A model generated the notes under the pieces. That model was not told the origin of the DNA. It searched no databases and was given only the letters and a program-made list of their open reading frames with translations. A stretch of DNA of 64,000 nucleotides from Limiplasma sp034927815 (GTDB lineage: Bacteria; Bacillota; Clostridia; Christensenellales; Aristaeellaceae). The stretch is taken from the NCBI GenBank assembly GCA_034927815.1, contig JAYFPK010000019.1:41810-105809 (forward strand), in the 5' to 3' direction. The stretch's first letter is position 1. Each line of letters begins with the position of its first letter. A program made the position numbers and the translations under genes. Below, piece by piece: positions 1 to 9,433 of this stretch.

Positions 1-478
1 GCCTTTTATGGATTTCCTTGATGAGGCCGGGATTCGCAAGCCCTTCCACATAGACGATGCACACGCTGGTGTTCGTCGGGTCGCCGATCTGCGTAGATTC
101 AAGGCGCAACGCGGGATTTTTGATCTTGCGGCGCAAAAGCGCAGTATTGGTACGCAGATTTTCGGTAAAGCCTTCCCGCGGACCGCGTACAACCGCTTCG
201 TTGTCCGGCTCCGACACGGCGCGCTTCTCCCAACCCCTCACGCTGACGATCAACGCTTCATCGAGTCCGTCCACGAAAAGCATAGCGCCGCCGGACAGGC
301 AACCCTCAACCACCTCGTTAAGTGCCCTGATCTTTTTGACATCCGATGCGGACAGTGCGTTATGTATGATAATGTCTACGTCCGGCAAATCCTTGGCACC
401 CGGGAACGGAAATGCGCGGCTCCAAAGCATAAGGGGTTTGACGATGCTCTCGTTGACACGTCCGATCTCGCAGGCGCT
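1..478 (-). pseudogene. GerA-family spore germination protein, partial and 5'-broken
   Basis: The minus-strand frame reads through the left window edge. It contains the family signature region with the motifs VRGPREGFTENLRTN and RRKIKNPALRLES, then IVYVEGLANP. GerA/GerKA proteins are inner-membrane parts of the nutrient germinant receptor of spores. The frame is closed by a TGA at 479-481, directly upstream of residues that normally lie well inside the protein, and only about 360 bases separate it from the next gene, so the usual N-terminal domain is incomplete. The frame just upstream (a short run reading MLRYLKKLKRL) may be its frameshifted continuation. The only internal ATG is at 428-430. 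It is therefore either a decayed copy or a sequence with a frameshift; the family call itself is strong. Confidence 0.75.
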
Positions 479-843
479 TCAGTTTTTTCAAGTAACGCAA
501 CATAGCAATGCCTCTGATGCCTACTAACCTGTCAAAAGGGTTTACAGGGAAGAATGCAATTATCCGGTAGCTGTACTGGATAAAATATGCAGAGCTGCCG
601 TGCCACGCTTTACAAAGCCGGGGTTGACCTCAAGAGCGCCAAAAACAGATGGGTCATGCTGACGAAAGAATGATTCCATAAATTTATGTCCATCTGTCTG
701 AAAAGCAGCAAAACAAAGCGATAGCGCCGCCAAGAGAGCATGCGGAGGAAAACGTGGCTAGACCTCCAACTTGACTATCATTTTGGCTATGTCAAGCGCA
801 AAATAAGCCCTTTTCAAGGCGGCGCTCGGTTTTCGAGGTGAAA
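479..843. other. Intergenic region between the gerA fragment and the kinase gene
   Basis: No convincing gene, terminator or RNA was seen in this stretch. It may hold decayed 5' sequence of the gerA-family gene, but no clear homologous reading frame could be followed. Confidence 0.4.
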
Positions 844-2472
844 CTATGAATAGATGATGCGAAATGGCGCCAGCGGCAGATCATTTTCCGCTTCTTCACG
901 CAGTTCCTCGTCCAGGTGCGCTTCCCGGAGCCGCGGTAGATTCAAGAGCGGCATCAAGTTCCTGTCCAAAACGCCGCTCAGACCAATTTGCTCAAGATAG
1001 GAAAATCCTTCAATACCGGACAGGTTTTCGACCGTGATCTGACGGATCGATAGAAACTTCAAGTTTTGGATCCCCGCAAAAGCCTTCATGGATATAATGC
1101 GTGATTTGCCCGCGTCTATATATTCCAGAAGCGGACAGACGGAGAGCTCCGAAAGATCGGACACCTTTGTATCATACAGGATTAGCTTCTGAAGGAAGGG
1201 TAGGGAGGCCAGAGGCGAAGCATCTTGAATCGGATTATGTTTGAGATCAATATCTTCTAAAAAAGTCAGCTCTGAAAGCGGCGAGAGATCGGTGATGGCT
1301 TGAAGGCAGATGCGCAGGATTCGCAGGTTTTTAAGCTTTTTTAGGTCAGTTAATGCGCGGATGCGGCCGTTTTGCAAAACGCCGTCGCTCAGCTCCATAT
1401 GCTTGCCAAGCTCCTCGTAAATCTCGCGGTTCTCCGCTGCCCGGTCACCAAAAATGTAAAGCTCGGTTATATTGAGCAGATCTTTCTCTTCAATTGGCTC
1501 ATTCTCAGGCAGACCCGACGCCAGCCGGACAGCCTGCTCGATCAGCGGTTCTTTAAATGAAACGCTGGATGAAACGGAAAATACCGGCGTAAAGTCCGTG
1601 TAACGCCCGATGATGAACCCCGCGCACAGGCACGCCGCACAAATCAACACGCCGCACGCCAGCTGTAACGCACGCTTTTGTCTGTGCCCGTCGGCATTGC
1701 ACAAATCAGCTTTGACCTTTTCGGCGGAGGCATAACGCCTTTCGGGCGCGAAGTCCGTGCATTTTCGGGCGATCCGTCGCAGACGGGGGTTCAAAATTTT
1801 CGGCATCATGATTTTTAGGTGAGAGTCCCCAGTCAGCAGCCAGCCAAGCAGTACGCCCAGGGAAAAGATGTCGGCGCGGCAGTCGGTCTGAGAAAAGCCG
1901 TATTGTTCGGGCGGTGCAAAATCCATTGTGCCGAAGCACACCGTGTCCTTTCGCGCGGTCTCGTCGTATACGCGGGAGATGCCAAAGTCGATTAGCGTGA
2001 TTTTTCCCTTTGGGTCCACGATAATATTCTGCGGCTTGATATCCCTGTGGATCACGGGCGGCGTCTGGCCATGCAGATAGGAGAGTATATCGCAAAGCTG
2101 AAGGATGATGGCGATGATCTGTTCCTGAGTCAACTGATTTTCGGCGGCATATCGGTCAAGCGGCATGCCCTCCACATATTCGCGCACGATGCACAGCATG
2201 CCGTCACTTCGGTACTCGGCGGCGAACCGAGGAAGGCCGGGATGGCTCAGGCGCTTTAAAAGCTCTCCCTCGTTCGTATGGCAAAGCAGGTTTTTGTCCA
2301 AATAACATTTCGCCAGAAAGCATCCTTCCGCGCGCCGACCTCTGACCCGCAACGTTTCCACCGCATCGCTGTGCGCAAGGCACTCCATCGCCTCAAAGTC
2401 AGCAAAAAAGCCCTTGGGATATCGGCTGCTGTCATACCCGTCCCAAACGCTTTGATCAAATGCTTCATTCAT
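844..2472 (-). CDS. Membrane Ser/Thr protein kinase with outside LRR domain (copy 1)
   Basis: 542 residues. The N-terminal half is a Hanks-type kinase: ATP-binding Lys55 in FLAKCYL, the catalytic loop HRDIKPQNIIVD at about 142-153, the DFG motif at 162-164 and an APPEQYG activation segment. A single hydrophobic segment lies at about 268-289, and residues 330-542 form leucine-rich repeats of the internalin type. This predicts a cytoplasmic kinase joined to an outside sensor, like plant receptor kinases with the order reversed. It overlaps the upstream regulator gene by 8 bases, which suggests coupled translation. A close paralogue, with the same neighbour and the same overlap, lies at 20014-21660. 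The substrate and ligand are unknown. Confidence 0.88.
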   Translation of the reverse strand: MNEAFDQSVWDGYDSSRYPKGFFADFEAMECLAHSDAVETLRVRGRRAEGCFLAKCYLDKNLLCHTNEGELLKRLSHPGLPRFAAEYRSDGMLCIVREYVEGMPLDRYAAENQLTQEQIIAIILQLCDILSYLHGQTPPVIHRDIKPQNIIVDPKGKITLIDFGISRVYDETARKDTVCFGTMDFAPPEQYGFSQTDCRADIFSLGVLLGWLLTGDSHLKIMMPKILNPRLRRIARKCTDFAPERRYASAEKVKADLCNADGHRQKRALQLACGVLICAACLCAGFIIGRYTDFTPVFSVSSSVSFKEPLIEQAVRLASGLPENEPIEEKDLLNITELYIFGDRAAENREIYEELGKHMELSDGVLQNGRIRALTDLKKLKNLRILRICLQAITDLSPLSELTFLEDIDLKHNPIQDASPLASLPFLQKLILYDTKVSDLSELSVCPLLEYIDAGKSRIISMKAFAGIQNLKFLSIRQITVENLSGIEGFSYLEQIGLSGVLDRNLMPLLNLPRLREAHLDEELREEAENDLPLAPFRIIYS

Positions 2473-2926
2473 TTTTGTCCTCCCGGCCCAGCAGGGTCAG
2501 ACCCATTGCTCCGAGAGTGTTCTGCGTGTTCCTCATATTTTGATGCTCATGGAGGCAGCGGAGTATTACGCTGTCCCGGGGAATCTTGGGATACAGCGGC
2601 GCTTGCCTCGCGATCTTCAATAGCTCCTGTGTATTCTCCACATCCATGCCGAAGCCGATAGCCAGTTGGATCACTTTATCCCGCGACGGATTGCGAATGC
2701 CATTGAAAAGCTGATACGCATAGTTACGGGGGATCTCGGAGCGTTCGATAACACACGCTTTTGGCATCCCAGCCTTTTTGCATAGCCCGGTGATCAGGGA
2801 GCCAAAAGAAGGGATCGCCATCAGGTCAGCGTTGTCCTCCATATACGTTTTCAGGTCCGGCGCTTTAAAGAGCCTTTCAAGCAAGAGTTCTGTATTCCTT
2901 GCTGTTTTTATCTGCATCTGCTCCAT
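2465..2926 (-). CDS. XRE-like regulator paired with LRR kinase (copy 1)
   Basis: 153 residues. The central part looks like a helix-turn-helix domain (LCKKAGMPKACVIERS followed by NYAYQLFNGIRNPSRDK), the usual XRE pattern. The start is set at the ATG preceded by AAGGAAACAGGTG. The resulting length matches the 152-residue paralogue at 21653-22111, which also lies just upstream of an LRR kinase. The frame stays open upstream to 3100 and reads there as part of a different helix-turn-helix protein, so a longer fused product cannot be excluded. Its 3' end overlaps the kinase start by 8 bases. It could regulate the pair or be a target of the kinase; this is inference. Confidence 0.7.
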   Translation of the reverse strand: MEQMQIKTARNTELLLERLFKAPDLKTYMEDNADLMAIPSFGSLITGLCKKAGMPKACVIERSEIPRNYAYQLFNGIRNPSRDKVIQLAIGFGMDVENTQELLKIARQAPLYPKIPRDSVILRCLHEHQNMRNTQNTLGAMGLTLLGREDKNE

Positions 2927-3100
2927 GTCACCTGTTTCCTTTTTGCTGGACTTACGCGAATCGTTGGTTTTCTCAGTACCTTTGGGAATGAGCCACCTTT
3001 GGCCCACGCGCCGCTGACCTGTTATGCGTCCTCTCTGACAGCGTTTCTGGACGCGGCGCCCGAAAACACCCCATTTGATTGCCGCTTCCTGTACCGGCAT
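2927..3100 (-). pseudogene. Remnant of a small helix-turn-helix gene, in frame with the regulator
   Basis: The 58 codons upstream of the regulator start read as MPVQEAAIKWGVFGRRVQKR and continue to a GQRWLIPKGTEK stretch. This closely follows the common Firmicutes helix-turn-helix family that begins with a tyrosine- or alanine-rich 'VxEAAxKWGVSxRRVQ' motif. No ribosome site precedes the ATG at 3100. It is either the start of a fused regulator or a truncated neighbour gene; the paralogue at 22 kb lacks this part. Confidence 0.45.
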
Positions 3101-3557
3101 AGAGCCTATGCGCCGAACTCGCGTTATGATCTGTGGTTGGTTGCAATATAATTATATACGCTTCACCAAATAGATGCAACAAACATTCACCAAGGCCTAT
3201 CCCGTGCCCATGCATAGCAGAAGAATCGGGAGAAATTCCAGGACAGGCATAAGGAATAATTACACTGCAATAAGTGCTCCTGCCGCTCATGGCGGACCGA
3301 AAGGCTCGCCGTTTTTTGTGATTCCAGAAGCCTCCCTTGCAGTTTTCACGGTTTAAAAATAATGTGCCAATGTGTGCTGACAGCATACCAATTCCTGTCA
3401 GAAATTTGCTAGACTGTAGGCAATGACAAAGGGGCAATGCCGTTGCTTCATGAAAAGGGGGGCTTTTTGTGACCAAGGCTTCCGGAACATTGGCTGTGTC
3501 CCTGGCGCTTCTTCTTTATCTTCAACCTCGCGGTTCGCGCCGAAAACTACAAAAACA
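3101..3557. other. Intergenic region, no gene recognised
   Basis: The open frames here have neither a clear ribosome site nor protein-like composition. Nothing else was recognised. Confidence 0.4.
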
Positions 3558-3787
3558 ATGTATGGGGGCTGGTTGCTCATAAAAAAGCGGTTGTCGGTCC
3601 TGTTACGGCTTTGCCTGCTGTTGGTGCTTCTGGTATCCTTCGTCACCGCTTAGGAGGCTCTGGTGCCGCCGGAACTGGCAGGTGCCTGGACGGGGATCTT
3701 CCGTGACGGCCTCCAGCTGTCCTTCACGGTCGATGCCGACGGGGCGGGGGCTATACCTTCACCCAGAAGGGATACATGGAAAGCTGA
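3558..3787 (+). pseudogene. Decayed small secreted protein with in-frame TAG
   Basis: A signal-peptide-like start (KKRLSVLLRLCLLLVLLVSF) runs to a TAG at 3651-3653. The same frame then continues with a protein-like stretch (LAGAWTGIFRDGLQLSF, then TVDADG), typical of small lipocalin-like bacterial lipoproteins. A frameshift near 3750 moves the likely end (YTFTQKGYMES) to another frame, ending at 3787. A matching C-terminal scrap lies at 6016-6087. It looks like gene decay; the size of the intact protein is unknown. Confidence 0.55.
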
Positions 3788-3895
3788 TTTTCGAACAACC
3801 AAGTACGCTGCGCAAACGCGGATAACACTCGAAAACAGATACATGTTGCAATCGAACCATGCCAAGAGAAACCACGACAAAAGGAGGTACTCATT

Positions 3896-4750
3896 ATGAA
3901 ACGGATCGCAACTTTGCTGGTGACCATCCTTTTTACCACACTGTGCTGCACCGTCGCAATGGCCATGGAGGGTGAATACCTGTGGCAGGAGCATCCCATT
4001 AAAGTAACGTCGGTGATGGAAAGCACCATGTTTGGCCCCGCCAACATGACTGCGGACGAATATGCCGTCTCGGTAGTCCTGATGGTGGAGGAAGCACTTT
4101 GGAAGGATGAAGCGCTCTGCGGCGCACTGTATCAGGAGGCGTTGCTGGCTGATCGCCAGGGAAAGACGTATGCGCCCCAAGTTAACGGCGTTGGGACGGA
4201 AGATCCAACGCTGGTATTCTTCTATTGCATTCCCACGGGGATCGCGGTCGAGGAGCTATCCTTTGTGCTTAAAGAGAGCGAAAGCAAAGATGCTGCCGGC
4301 GATACCGGCAAAGCGCCCGACGATGGTTCCGTGGAGCTTTCCACGGCGGACGGTCACACCATCGCGTTCATACCGCTGGAAACAGGGGCGTTCCAAGCGC
4401 AGGCAGACAAGGTCATCGTGCATACCCGCATCGGCGCCACCGTACACAACAGCGGCTCGCAATTCTTGGCGGGCAGCGCGCTTAAACTCGCCAACATGCG
4501 CAATACCAAGCAGTATGCCATGCCGATGATCACCTTCCGCTACCAGACAGCACTGGGCTTTGATGAGGCCGCGGAAGCCATTGGCGTGATTGGTCAGTCG
4601 GCGTTGCTTACGTTGGACGGAACGGACTACCCCGCTCTGGTGGCATGGATCACCGAGGAAATAGCCTGCTTTATTTTCGACAGCCCGGAGCTTCCTTCAG
4701 GGACGGCACGGTTTGCTGTGCGGGATAACCAACTGGTGATCGAGCCGTAA
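3896..4750 (+). CDS. Secreted protein of unknown function
   Basis: 284 residues. An excellent ribosome site (AAAAGGAGG) precedes the ATG. The first 24 or so residues form a signal peptide ending near AMA-MEGEY, without a lipobox cysteine. The mature part is acidic, with no repeat or catalytic motif that could be recognised. It opens a same-strand run of exported proteins; the next gene follows after 31 bases. The function is not known. Confidence 0.75.
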   Translation: MKRIATLLVTILFTTLCCTVAMAMEGEYLWQEHPIKVTSVMESTMFGPANMTADEYAVSVVLMVEEALWKDEALCGALYQEALLADRQGKTYAPQVNGVGTEDPTLVFFYCIPTGIAVEELSFVLKESESKDAAGDTGKAPDDGSVELSTADGHTIAFIPLETGAFQAQADKVIVHTRIGATVHNSGSQFLAGSALKLANMRNTKQYAMPMITFRYQTALGFDEAAEAIGVIGQSALLTLDGTDYPALVAWITEEIACFIFDSPELPSGTARFAVRDNQLVIEP

Positions 4751-4781
4751 AACAAGAGACGAAAGAAGGGATTGAAAGTAT

Positions 4782-5264
4782 ATGAAAAAGAGACTTCTTG
4801 CTATTATCGCTATGCTTTTACTGGCGACGGTGCTATGCGGCTGCGCCGCTCCCGGCGCAACGGCATCCTTTAAGGACTACACGGGCAATGCTCCCAATGG
4901 CACGCTGGGGACGATCAAATACATCATGGATCGCCCCGGATATAAGGGCGTACAGGTTTCACTGACGGTTACCGGATTTGGAGACGTTGCGGGAGTGAAA
5001 AATCAGGATGATGTGCAGGATGTAACCGTAGCGTTGATTAAAGGTGCCTCTCTTCAAAACAGCGTCGATGGATTTGAGGGCAGTCAGTATTACTATTACT
5101 ATAATTCAGAGAGCTTCCGAAAAGGACAGGTGTGCACCGCAACCCTCTTCTATTTGGTGCCCCCGGAATCGGCCAATGAGGATCTGCACTTTGTTTTTCA
5201 GTGCGACAACGCGGAAATTAATTATGACACGCCTTGCGGCATTTTTAAGGAGGAAGAATCATGA
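4782..5264 (+). CDS. Lipoprotein of unknown function
   Basis: 160 residues. The N-terminus is a lipoprotein signal with lipobox LCGC (Cys about 20), so it is probably anchored to the outer face of the membrane. The rest resembles a small beta-rich domain, with tyrosine-rich stretches and no known motif. Its stop overlaps the start of the next, 41-codon gene by 4 bases (ATGA), indicating coupled translation. Confidence 0.75.
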   Translation: MKKRLLAIIAMLLLATVLCGCAAPGATASFKDYTGNAPNGTLGTIKYIMDRPGYKGVQVSLTVTGFGDVAGVKNQDDVQDVTVALIKGASLQNSVDGFEGSQYYYYYNSESFRKGQVCTATLFYLVPPESANEDLHFVFQCDNAEINYDTPCGIFKEEES

Positions 5265-5386
5265 ACGGTGTTTTCGGAATTGGCGGTCTTCTGATATTGG
5301 CGGTTTTGTTTTACGTTTTGAAGCCCCTGTTCATTGGCATCTGGCAGGGTATCGTTGGCTTGTTCACAGGGAAAGCAAAGAAATAA
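5261..5386 (+). CDS. Small membrane protein, 41 residues
   Basis: A short open frame whose ATG overlaps the preceding stop as ATGA and which has GGAGGAAG just upstream. It encodes a hydrophobic peptide (LLILAVLFYVLKPLFIGIW) ending in a basic GKAKK tail, so one or two membrane segments are likely. The coupled translation and the strong ribosome site support a real gene. A weak terminator-like hairpin (AAAAAAGC ... GCTTTTTT) follows at about 5410-5447. Confidence 0.6.
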   Translation: MNGVFGIGGLLILAVLFYVLKPLFIGIWQGIVGLFTGKAKK

Positions 5387-5495
5387 ACCCAGGTTGAATA
5401 CCAATTTCAAAAAAAAGCGGAGCGAGGCAGCTTTTTTCCCAGCGCTCAGGTGAAAACGCCGTTGGAAGGCGAAAAGAGGAAGCAATAGGAAAATC

Positions 5496-5924
5496 ATGAA
5501 GAAATCGTCGAAAATCCGGGTTGCCATTACGGCGCTGATGCTGGCCTCCGCCGCGTGCGTGCTGCTGGGCAAGAGCATCCTTTACGGTCCTGGTTTCAGC
5601 CTCAGCTATCCGTATATCGATGCGTTGTTTCCCGGTCAGGGCACCTCCTTCAAGCCCACCACCACCGTCTATGTATGGTTGCTGCTGGTAAGCGGCGTGG
5701 CCGCCAGCGCTCTTGCCTGGGTTCCGGCGGTATGGGCAGCGCCGACGGCCTGCTGCGTATGCGCAAGCTCGCTGGTCTATCATGTGGTTCGTAGCGTCCA
5801 AAATGGCTATAGCGTCCTCCAGATCGACGGTATGTGGGAGTTCTTCATGCTGGCGCTGCCCCTGGCCGCCGTCATTCTCTGCGTTGCGCTTTTCCAGGTG
5901 AAGCGGGCGGAATCAGAAGAATAG
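5496..5924 (+). CDS. Small polytopic membrane protein
   Basis: 142 residues with about four hydrophobic segments (near 10-30, 50-75, 80-100 and 115-135), and few charged residues except for the basic N-terminus and a KRAESEE tail. No family was recognised. A similar-sized membrane protein lies in the same run at 12387-12911. Confidence 0.65.
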   Translation: MKKSSKIRVAITALMLASAACVLLGKSILYGPGFSLSYPYIDALFPGQGTSFKPTTTVYVWLLLVSGVAASALAWVPAVWAAPTACCVCASSLVYHVVRSVQNGYSVLQIDGMWEFFMLALPLAAVILCVALFQVKRAESEE

Positions 5925-6015
5925 GAAGGAGAATGACTGGTGAGATGCATCTTTGGACACAGATGGAATGGATGCGCATGTCAAAAATGCTGAGAAATAA
6001 GGGATACTTTAGACT

Positions 6016-6087
6016 GCTGCCTACAAAGGCAAGGAATTGGGCGTGACCGTCACCGACCACATCCTGACCTTTGAATATATGAAATAA
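6016..6087 (+). pseudogene. C-terminal scrap of a small lipoprotein
   Basis: The frame reads AYKGKELGVTVTDHILTFEY up to a TAA. This is the typical C-terminal strand pattern of small beta-barrel lipoproteins and fits as the missing end of the relic at 3558-3787. No start or ribosome site is present. Confidence 0.4.
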
Positions 6088-6112
6088 CGTGGAACCGAAA
6101 GGAGCATTCATC

Positions 6113-6649
6113 ATGAAAACGCATAGGTTTGGTAGCAAACGATTGATCTTGTGCGCTGCCCTTGTGCTATCATTCTGTTTGCGCCTTGACGCGTTCGCGG
6201 AGGCGGGCATCCTCTTCCCATGGCTGGATGATTATACGCTGGACGTGGCGCTGGTCTCTACCGACCCCGAAGCGGTCAATGTGCCGGACGCGCCAACGGA
6301 CGGCGTCATGGTGATGGTGAAGCTGATCTCGCCCTATGGGACCCTGAAAACAGAGGATATTGAAACCCACTGCGAGGAAATCCGCTTTCGTGACGCGGAC
6401 AGCGATGAGTACACGGCATATTCCTGGCGCGTTCGGGGCGTAGATTTCGATCCCGACAAGGGATTATTCAGCACAAGGCCCGAGCAGGACACCTTTGAAA
6501 TGCTGTACTTTTTGAAAGGAAAGACAGCGGAAGCGGTGACCGGCGCAAAGCTGCTGATCCCCACCGGCGCACCGGGCGAGCACGTCATCGTTTCCCTGGA
6601 TAAGGCTCCCCATGATGGGGCGACGGAGCAGGCCCCGGAGGCGGAGTAA
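6113..6649 (+). CDS. Truncated paralogue of the 927-residue secreted protein
   Basis: 178 residues. The start at 6113 has GAAAGGAGC before it; an in-frame ATG further up has none. After a signal peptide, the mature part is nearly identical to the first 170 or so residues of the protein at 9434-12217 (shared LDVALVSTDPE and YSWRVRGVDFD). The gene ends at a TAA where the paralogue has GAA, and the frame remains alignable for about 100 bases beyond the stop. It is either a functional short version or a decayed duplicate. Confidence 0.65.
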   Translation: MKTHRFGSKRLILCAALVLSFCLRLDAFAEAGILFPWLDDYTLDVALVSTDPEAVNVPDAPTDGVMVMVKLISPYGTLKTEDIETHCEEIRFRDADSDEYTAYSWRVRGVDFDPDKGLFSTRPEQDTFEMLYFLKGKTAEAVTGAKLLIPTGAPGEHVIVSLDKAPHDGATEQAPEAE

Positions 6650-6750
6650 GCCCCTGCCAATGGAGAAGCTTCCTTCACGCCGGGGTGGGTCCGGTATACC
6701 ATTTCCACCCTAGAGGATGAACTCTCCTACGTGCCAAAGAACTTCCTGTC
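6650..6750 (+). pseudogene. Untranslated in-frame tail of the truncated paralogue
   Basis: After the TAA at 6647-6649 the same frame reads RYTISTLEDELSYVPKNF, matching the RYTISALEDEPSYVPENF of the full-length paralogue. Homology then stops and the RCC1 gene begins at 6787. This shows that the duplicated segment was cut at both a point mutation and a rearrangement. Confidence 0.6.
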
Positions 6751-6786
6751 AAGTCTGCTCGCGCAAATACAGAGAGGAAGGAAACC

Positions 6787-9237
6787 ATGAAAAAAAGACC
6801 GTATGCGCTTCTCGCGCTCTTGCTCGCGCTGCTGGGCACCTCTCCCCTTGCCCACGCCAACGATGCGGCTGAGCCCAACATCGTACGGGTGATGGCAAAA
6901 AATTATCACGCCATGCTCATGCTTTCGGACGGCAACGTGGTCATGTTCGCCGAGAATCCTTCCCCGCTCATCCCGGCCCGGGATTGGACGGATATCAGAC
7001 AGGCCGTAAGCGGCGGCAGCCACACCGTTGGTATGAGGGCGGACGGAACGGTCATCGCGGTGGGCAACCATACAGACGGGCGATGCGATGTGGAAAGCTG
7101 GATGGATATCGCGCAACTCGCATGCAGCGCTCGCCACACGGTGGGCCTGCGAGCGGACGGAACGGTCGTCGCGGTCGGTCGGAATGCCCGAGGACAATGC
7201 AATGTGGAAAGTTGGACGAATATCGCGCAGATCGCATGCGGCACGGAACACACGGTGGGGTTAAAGGCGGATGGAACGGTCGTCGCGGTGGGTGAAAACA
7301 CAAACGGGCAATGCGACGTGAGCGATTGGGCGGGCATTGCGCTAATCGCGTGCACTGATGATCGCACTGTCGGTCTGAGAGCGGACGGAACGGTCGTCGC
7401 GGCCGGAAATAATGGCTATGGACAATGCGATGTGGATGGCTGGACGGATATCGCGCAGATCGCGTGTAGCGCAACCACCACGGTGGGCCTGAAAACGGAC
7501 GGAACGGTTGTCGCGGTCGGCGATAACGTATTTGGGCAATGCAAAGTAAGCGGCTGGACCGATATATCTCAGATCGTGTGCAGCAGCTCTCACACGGTCG
7601 GCTTGAAGAAGGACGGAACAGTAGTCGCGTCCGGCCCCAGCTTCACCACGGAATGCGATGTGGACGGCTGGACGAGCATCAGTCAGATCGCGTGCGGCAG
7701 CGGATTCACCCTCGCGCTGACGACCGACGGCAGGCTGTTGATCGCGGGCGATACATACTACGGCCTTGCGGACTCCATCCGCGCTTATCCAGGGGAAAAC
7801 ACGAGGCCAACCGCCACGCGCACGCCCCCGAAGGACGGCAACTCGGAGGATTGGAGGATTGTACAGGTGGCCGCGAGCTATGGCAACGTTGTTTTCCTGT
7901 TTGATGACGGAACCGTGGCGGCGTTTGGCAATAATTCCAACGGGCAATGCAATACCGGGGAATGGATGGATATCAGGCAGGTCGCGGGCGGCCCGGGGTT
8001 CACGCTCGGCCTGAGGGCGGATGGAACGGTCGCGTCGGTTGGTGATAACCTAAATGGGCAACGCAACGTGAACGGCTGGAGCGACATCATGCAGATCGCG
8101 TGCGGCTGGGATCATTCGTTCGGCTTGCGTGCTGATGGAACGGTGGTAGCGGCCGGTAAGAATTTCGAGAAGAACTACGATTTGGACGGCTGGACGGACA
8201 TTGTGCAGATCGCGAGCAACTTATTAGGCCATGCGGCTGGCCTGAAAGCGGACGGAACGGTCGTCGCGGTCGGCAATCCATACAGCGGGGAACTCAATGT
8301 GGAGGGATGGACGGACATTGCGCAGGTCGCATGCGGCTATGGCTGTACGATAGGGCTTAAAACGGATGGAACGGTCGTCGCGGCCGGCGACAACTCTACC
8401 GGACAATGTAGCGTGGAGGGCTGGACGGATATCACGCAAATCGCGTGTTCCACCACTTCGACAGTCGGCGTGAAAAAGGATGGAACGGTCGTAGCGACCG
8501 GCGATAACGAGTACTGGCAATGCGCCGTGGAGAACTGGACGAACGTCACCCAGGTGGCGTGCGGCTTCGACTTCACCCTTGGGCTGACGGGCGAGGGCAA
8601 GGCGTTATTCACGGGCAATACCGAATTTCTTAGCTGGGAGTTATTCAGAGCTTATCTTGATGAAAGTCAGATGTTTGTCCCTCCGTTCACCTTCCGGGGC
8701 GGCATCACATGGATGTCGCCGCTGGAAACGATTATCTCGAAGGAATATGAAGCGAATCCACAGGTATCCTTTCACGATGACATCACGGTATGCACCCTCG
8801 GCGAGATCACGCTGCACGACCTGCCGATGCAGGGCGGCTATCTTCTGAAGGATGGGCAACTTGTGGCAATCCGCTTCCATACGCTCGCGGAAGGCGGCGA
8901 TACGTCGACGCGGCTTAAGAACCTACGGGATGCCCTGGCGCAAGAGCACGGCGATCCTACGCTTGAAACCCCGGAGCGGATCACGGCGGCCCTCACCCAG
9001 ACAGGTACAGAGGGCGATTTCACGTCGGCCTTTGCGGATGGCGCGTGGTACGGCTGGGCGCTAGAGGACGGTTATACGTTGATCGCCGTGGCGATGAAGG
9101 ACGGGTCTGTTGAGGTAGTTTATTTGAACGAACCGGCGCTGGTTGGGGCAGGGGTGTACGGTAATGCGGAGCGCGGAGACGACCGACTACATCCTGTTAC
9201 TGCGCATGGGTTGAGCAGCAGAACCAGCACGGACTGA
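6787..9237 (+). CDS. Secreted RCC1-repeat protein
   Basis: 816 residues with a signal peptide (cleavage near AHA-NDA). About thirteen repeats of roughly 39 residues follow, with the core TVGLRADGTVVAVG and a GQCDV-GWTDIAQIAC stretch, in two blocks (about 35-330 and 355-610). This is the RCC1 / BNR-like beta-propeller pattern. A C-terminal domain of about 170 residues has no recognised family. The repeats are also strongly conserved as DNA, so copy number may vary by recombination. A surface or secreted binding role is likely, but no ligand is suggested by the sequence. Confidence 0.88.
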   Translation: MKKRPYALLALLLALLGTSPLAHANDAAEPNIVRVMAKNYHAMLMLSDGNVVMFAENPSPLIPARDWTDIRQAVSGGSHTVGMRADGTVIAVGNHTDGRCDVESWMDIAQLACSARHTVGLRADGTVVAVGRNARGQCNVESWTNIAQIACGTEHTVGLKADGTVVAVGENTNGQCDVSDWAGIALIACTDDRTVGLRADGTVVAAGNNGYGQCDVDGWTDIAQIACSATTTVGLKTDGTVVAVGDNVFGQCKVSGWTDISQIVCSSSHTVGLKKDGTVVASGPSFTTECDVDGWTSISQIACGSGFTLALTTDGRLLIAGDTYYGLADSIRAYPGENTRPTATRTPPKDGNSEDWRIVQVAASYGNVVFLFDDGTVAAFGNNSNGQCNTGEWMDIRQVAGGPGFTLGLRADGTVASVGDNLNGQRNVNGWSDIMQIACGWDHSFGLRADGTVVAAGKNFEKNYDLDGWTDIVQIASNLLGHAAGLKADGTVVAVGNPYSGELNVEGWTDIAQVACGYGCTIGLKTDGTVVAAGDNSTGQCSVEGWTDITQIACSTTSTVGVKKDGTVVATGDNEYWQCAVENWTNVTQVACGFDFTLGLTGEGKALFTGNTEFLSWELFRAYLDESQMFVPPFTFRGGITWMSPLETIISKEYEANPQVSFHDDITVCTLGEITLHDLPMQGGYLLKDGQLVAIRFHTLAEGGDTSTRLKNLRDALAQEHGDPTLETPERITAALTQTGTEGDFTSAFADGAWYGWALEDGYTLIAVAMKDGSVEVVYLNEPALVGAGVYGNAERGDDRLHPVTAHGLSSRTSTD

Positions 9238-9433
9238 CGTCGAGAAAATGTATGTTCGAGATGTGCGCTAGCGCTGCCGGGGCACTCAAAAAAAGCAGTG
9301 GGTGGGGTTCCATGATTTTATAAGAGGGCATTCAAGACATGAATGCCAGGATAAGCCGTTTATCCACATCTGCCGCCATCCTCCTTATCCCGCTTCAACA
9401 AATACCATACAAATAACGAAAGGGGTATCTACT

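Noticed and set aside
8..527. Two overlapping plus-strand frames at the left edge
   Set aside because: The minus strand here encodes recognisable GerA-family sequence; both plus-strand frames are shadows.
7020..8600. Possible CRISPR-like array
   Set aside because: The regular spacing of conserved blocks is due to the coding repeats of the RCC1 protein; the spacers are coding and alike. No cas genes are present.
7052..8618. Many repeated minus-strand frames within the RCC1 gene
   Set aside because: They repeat only because the RCC1 gene is built of DNA repeats; no signal peptide or ribosome site.
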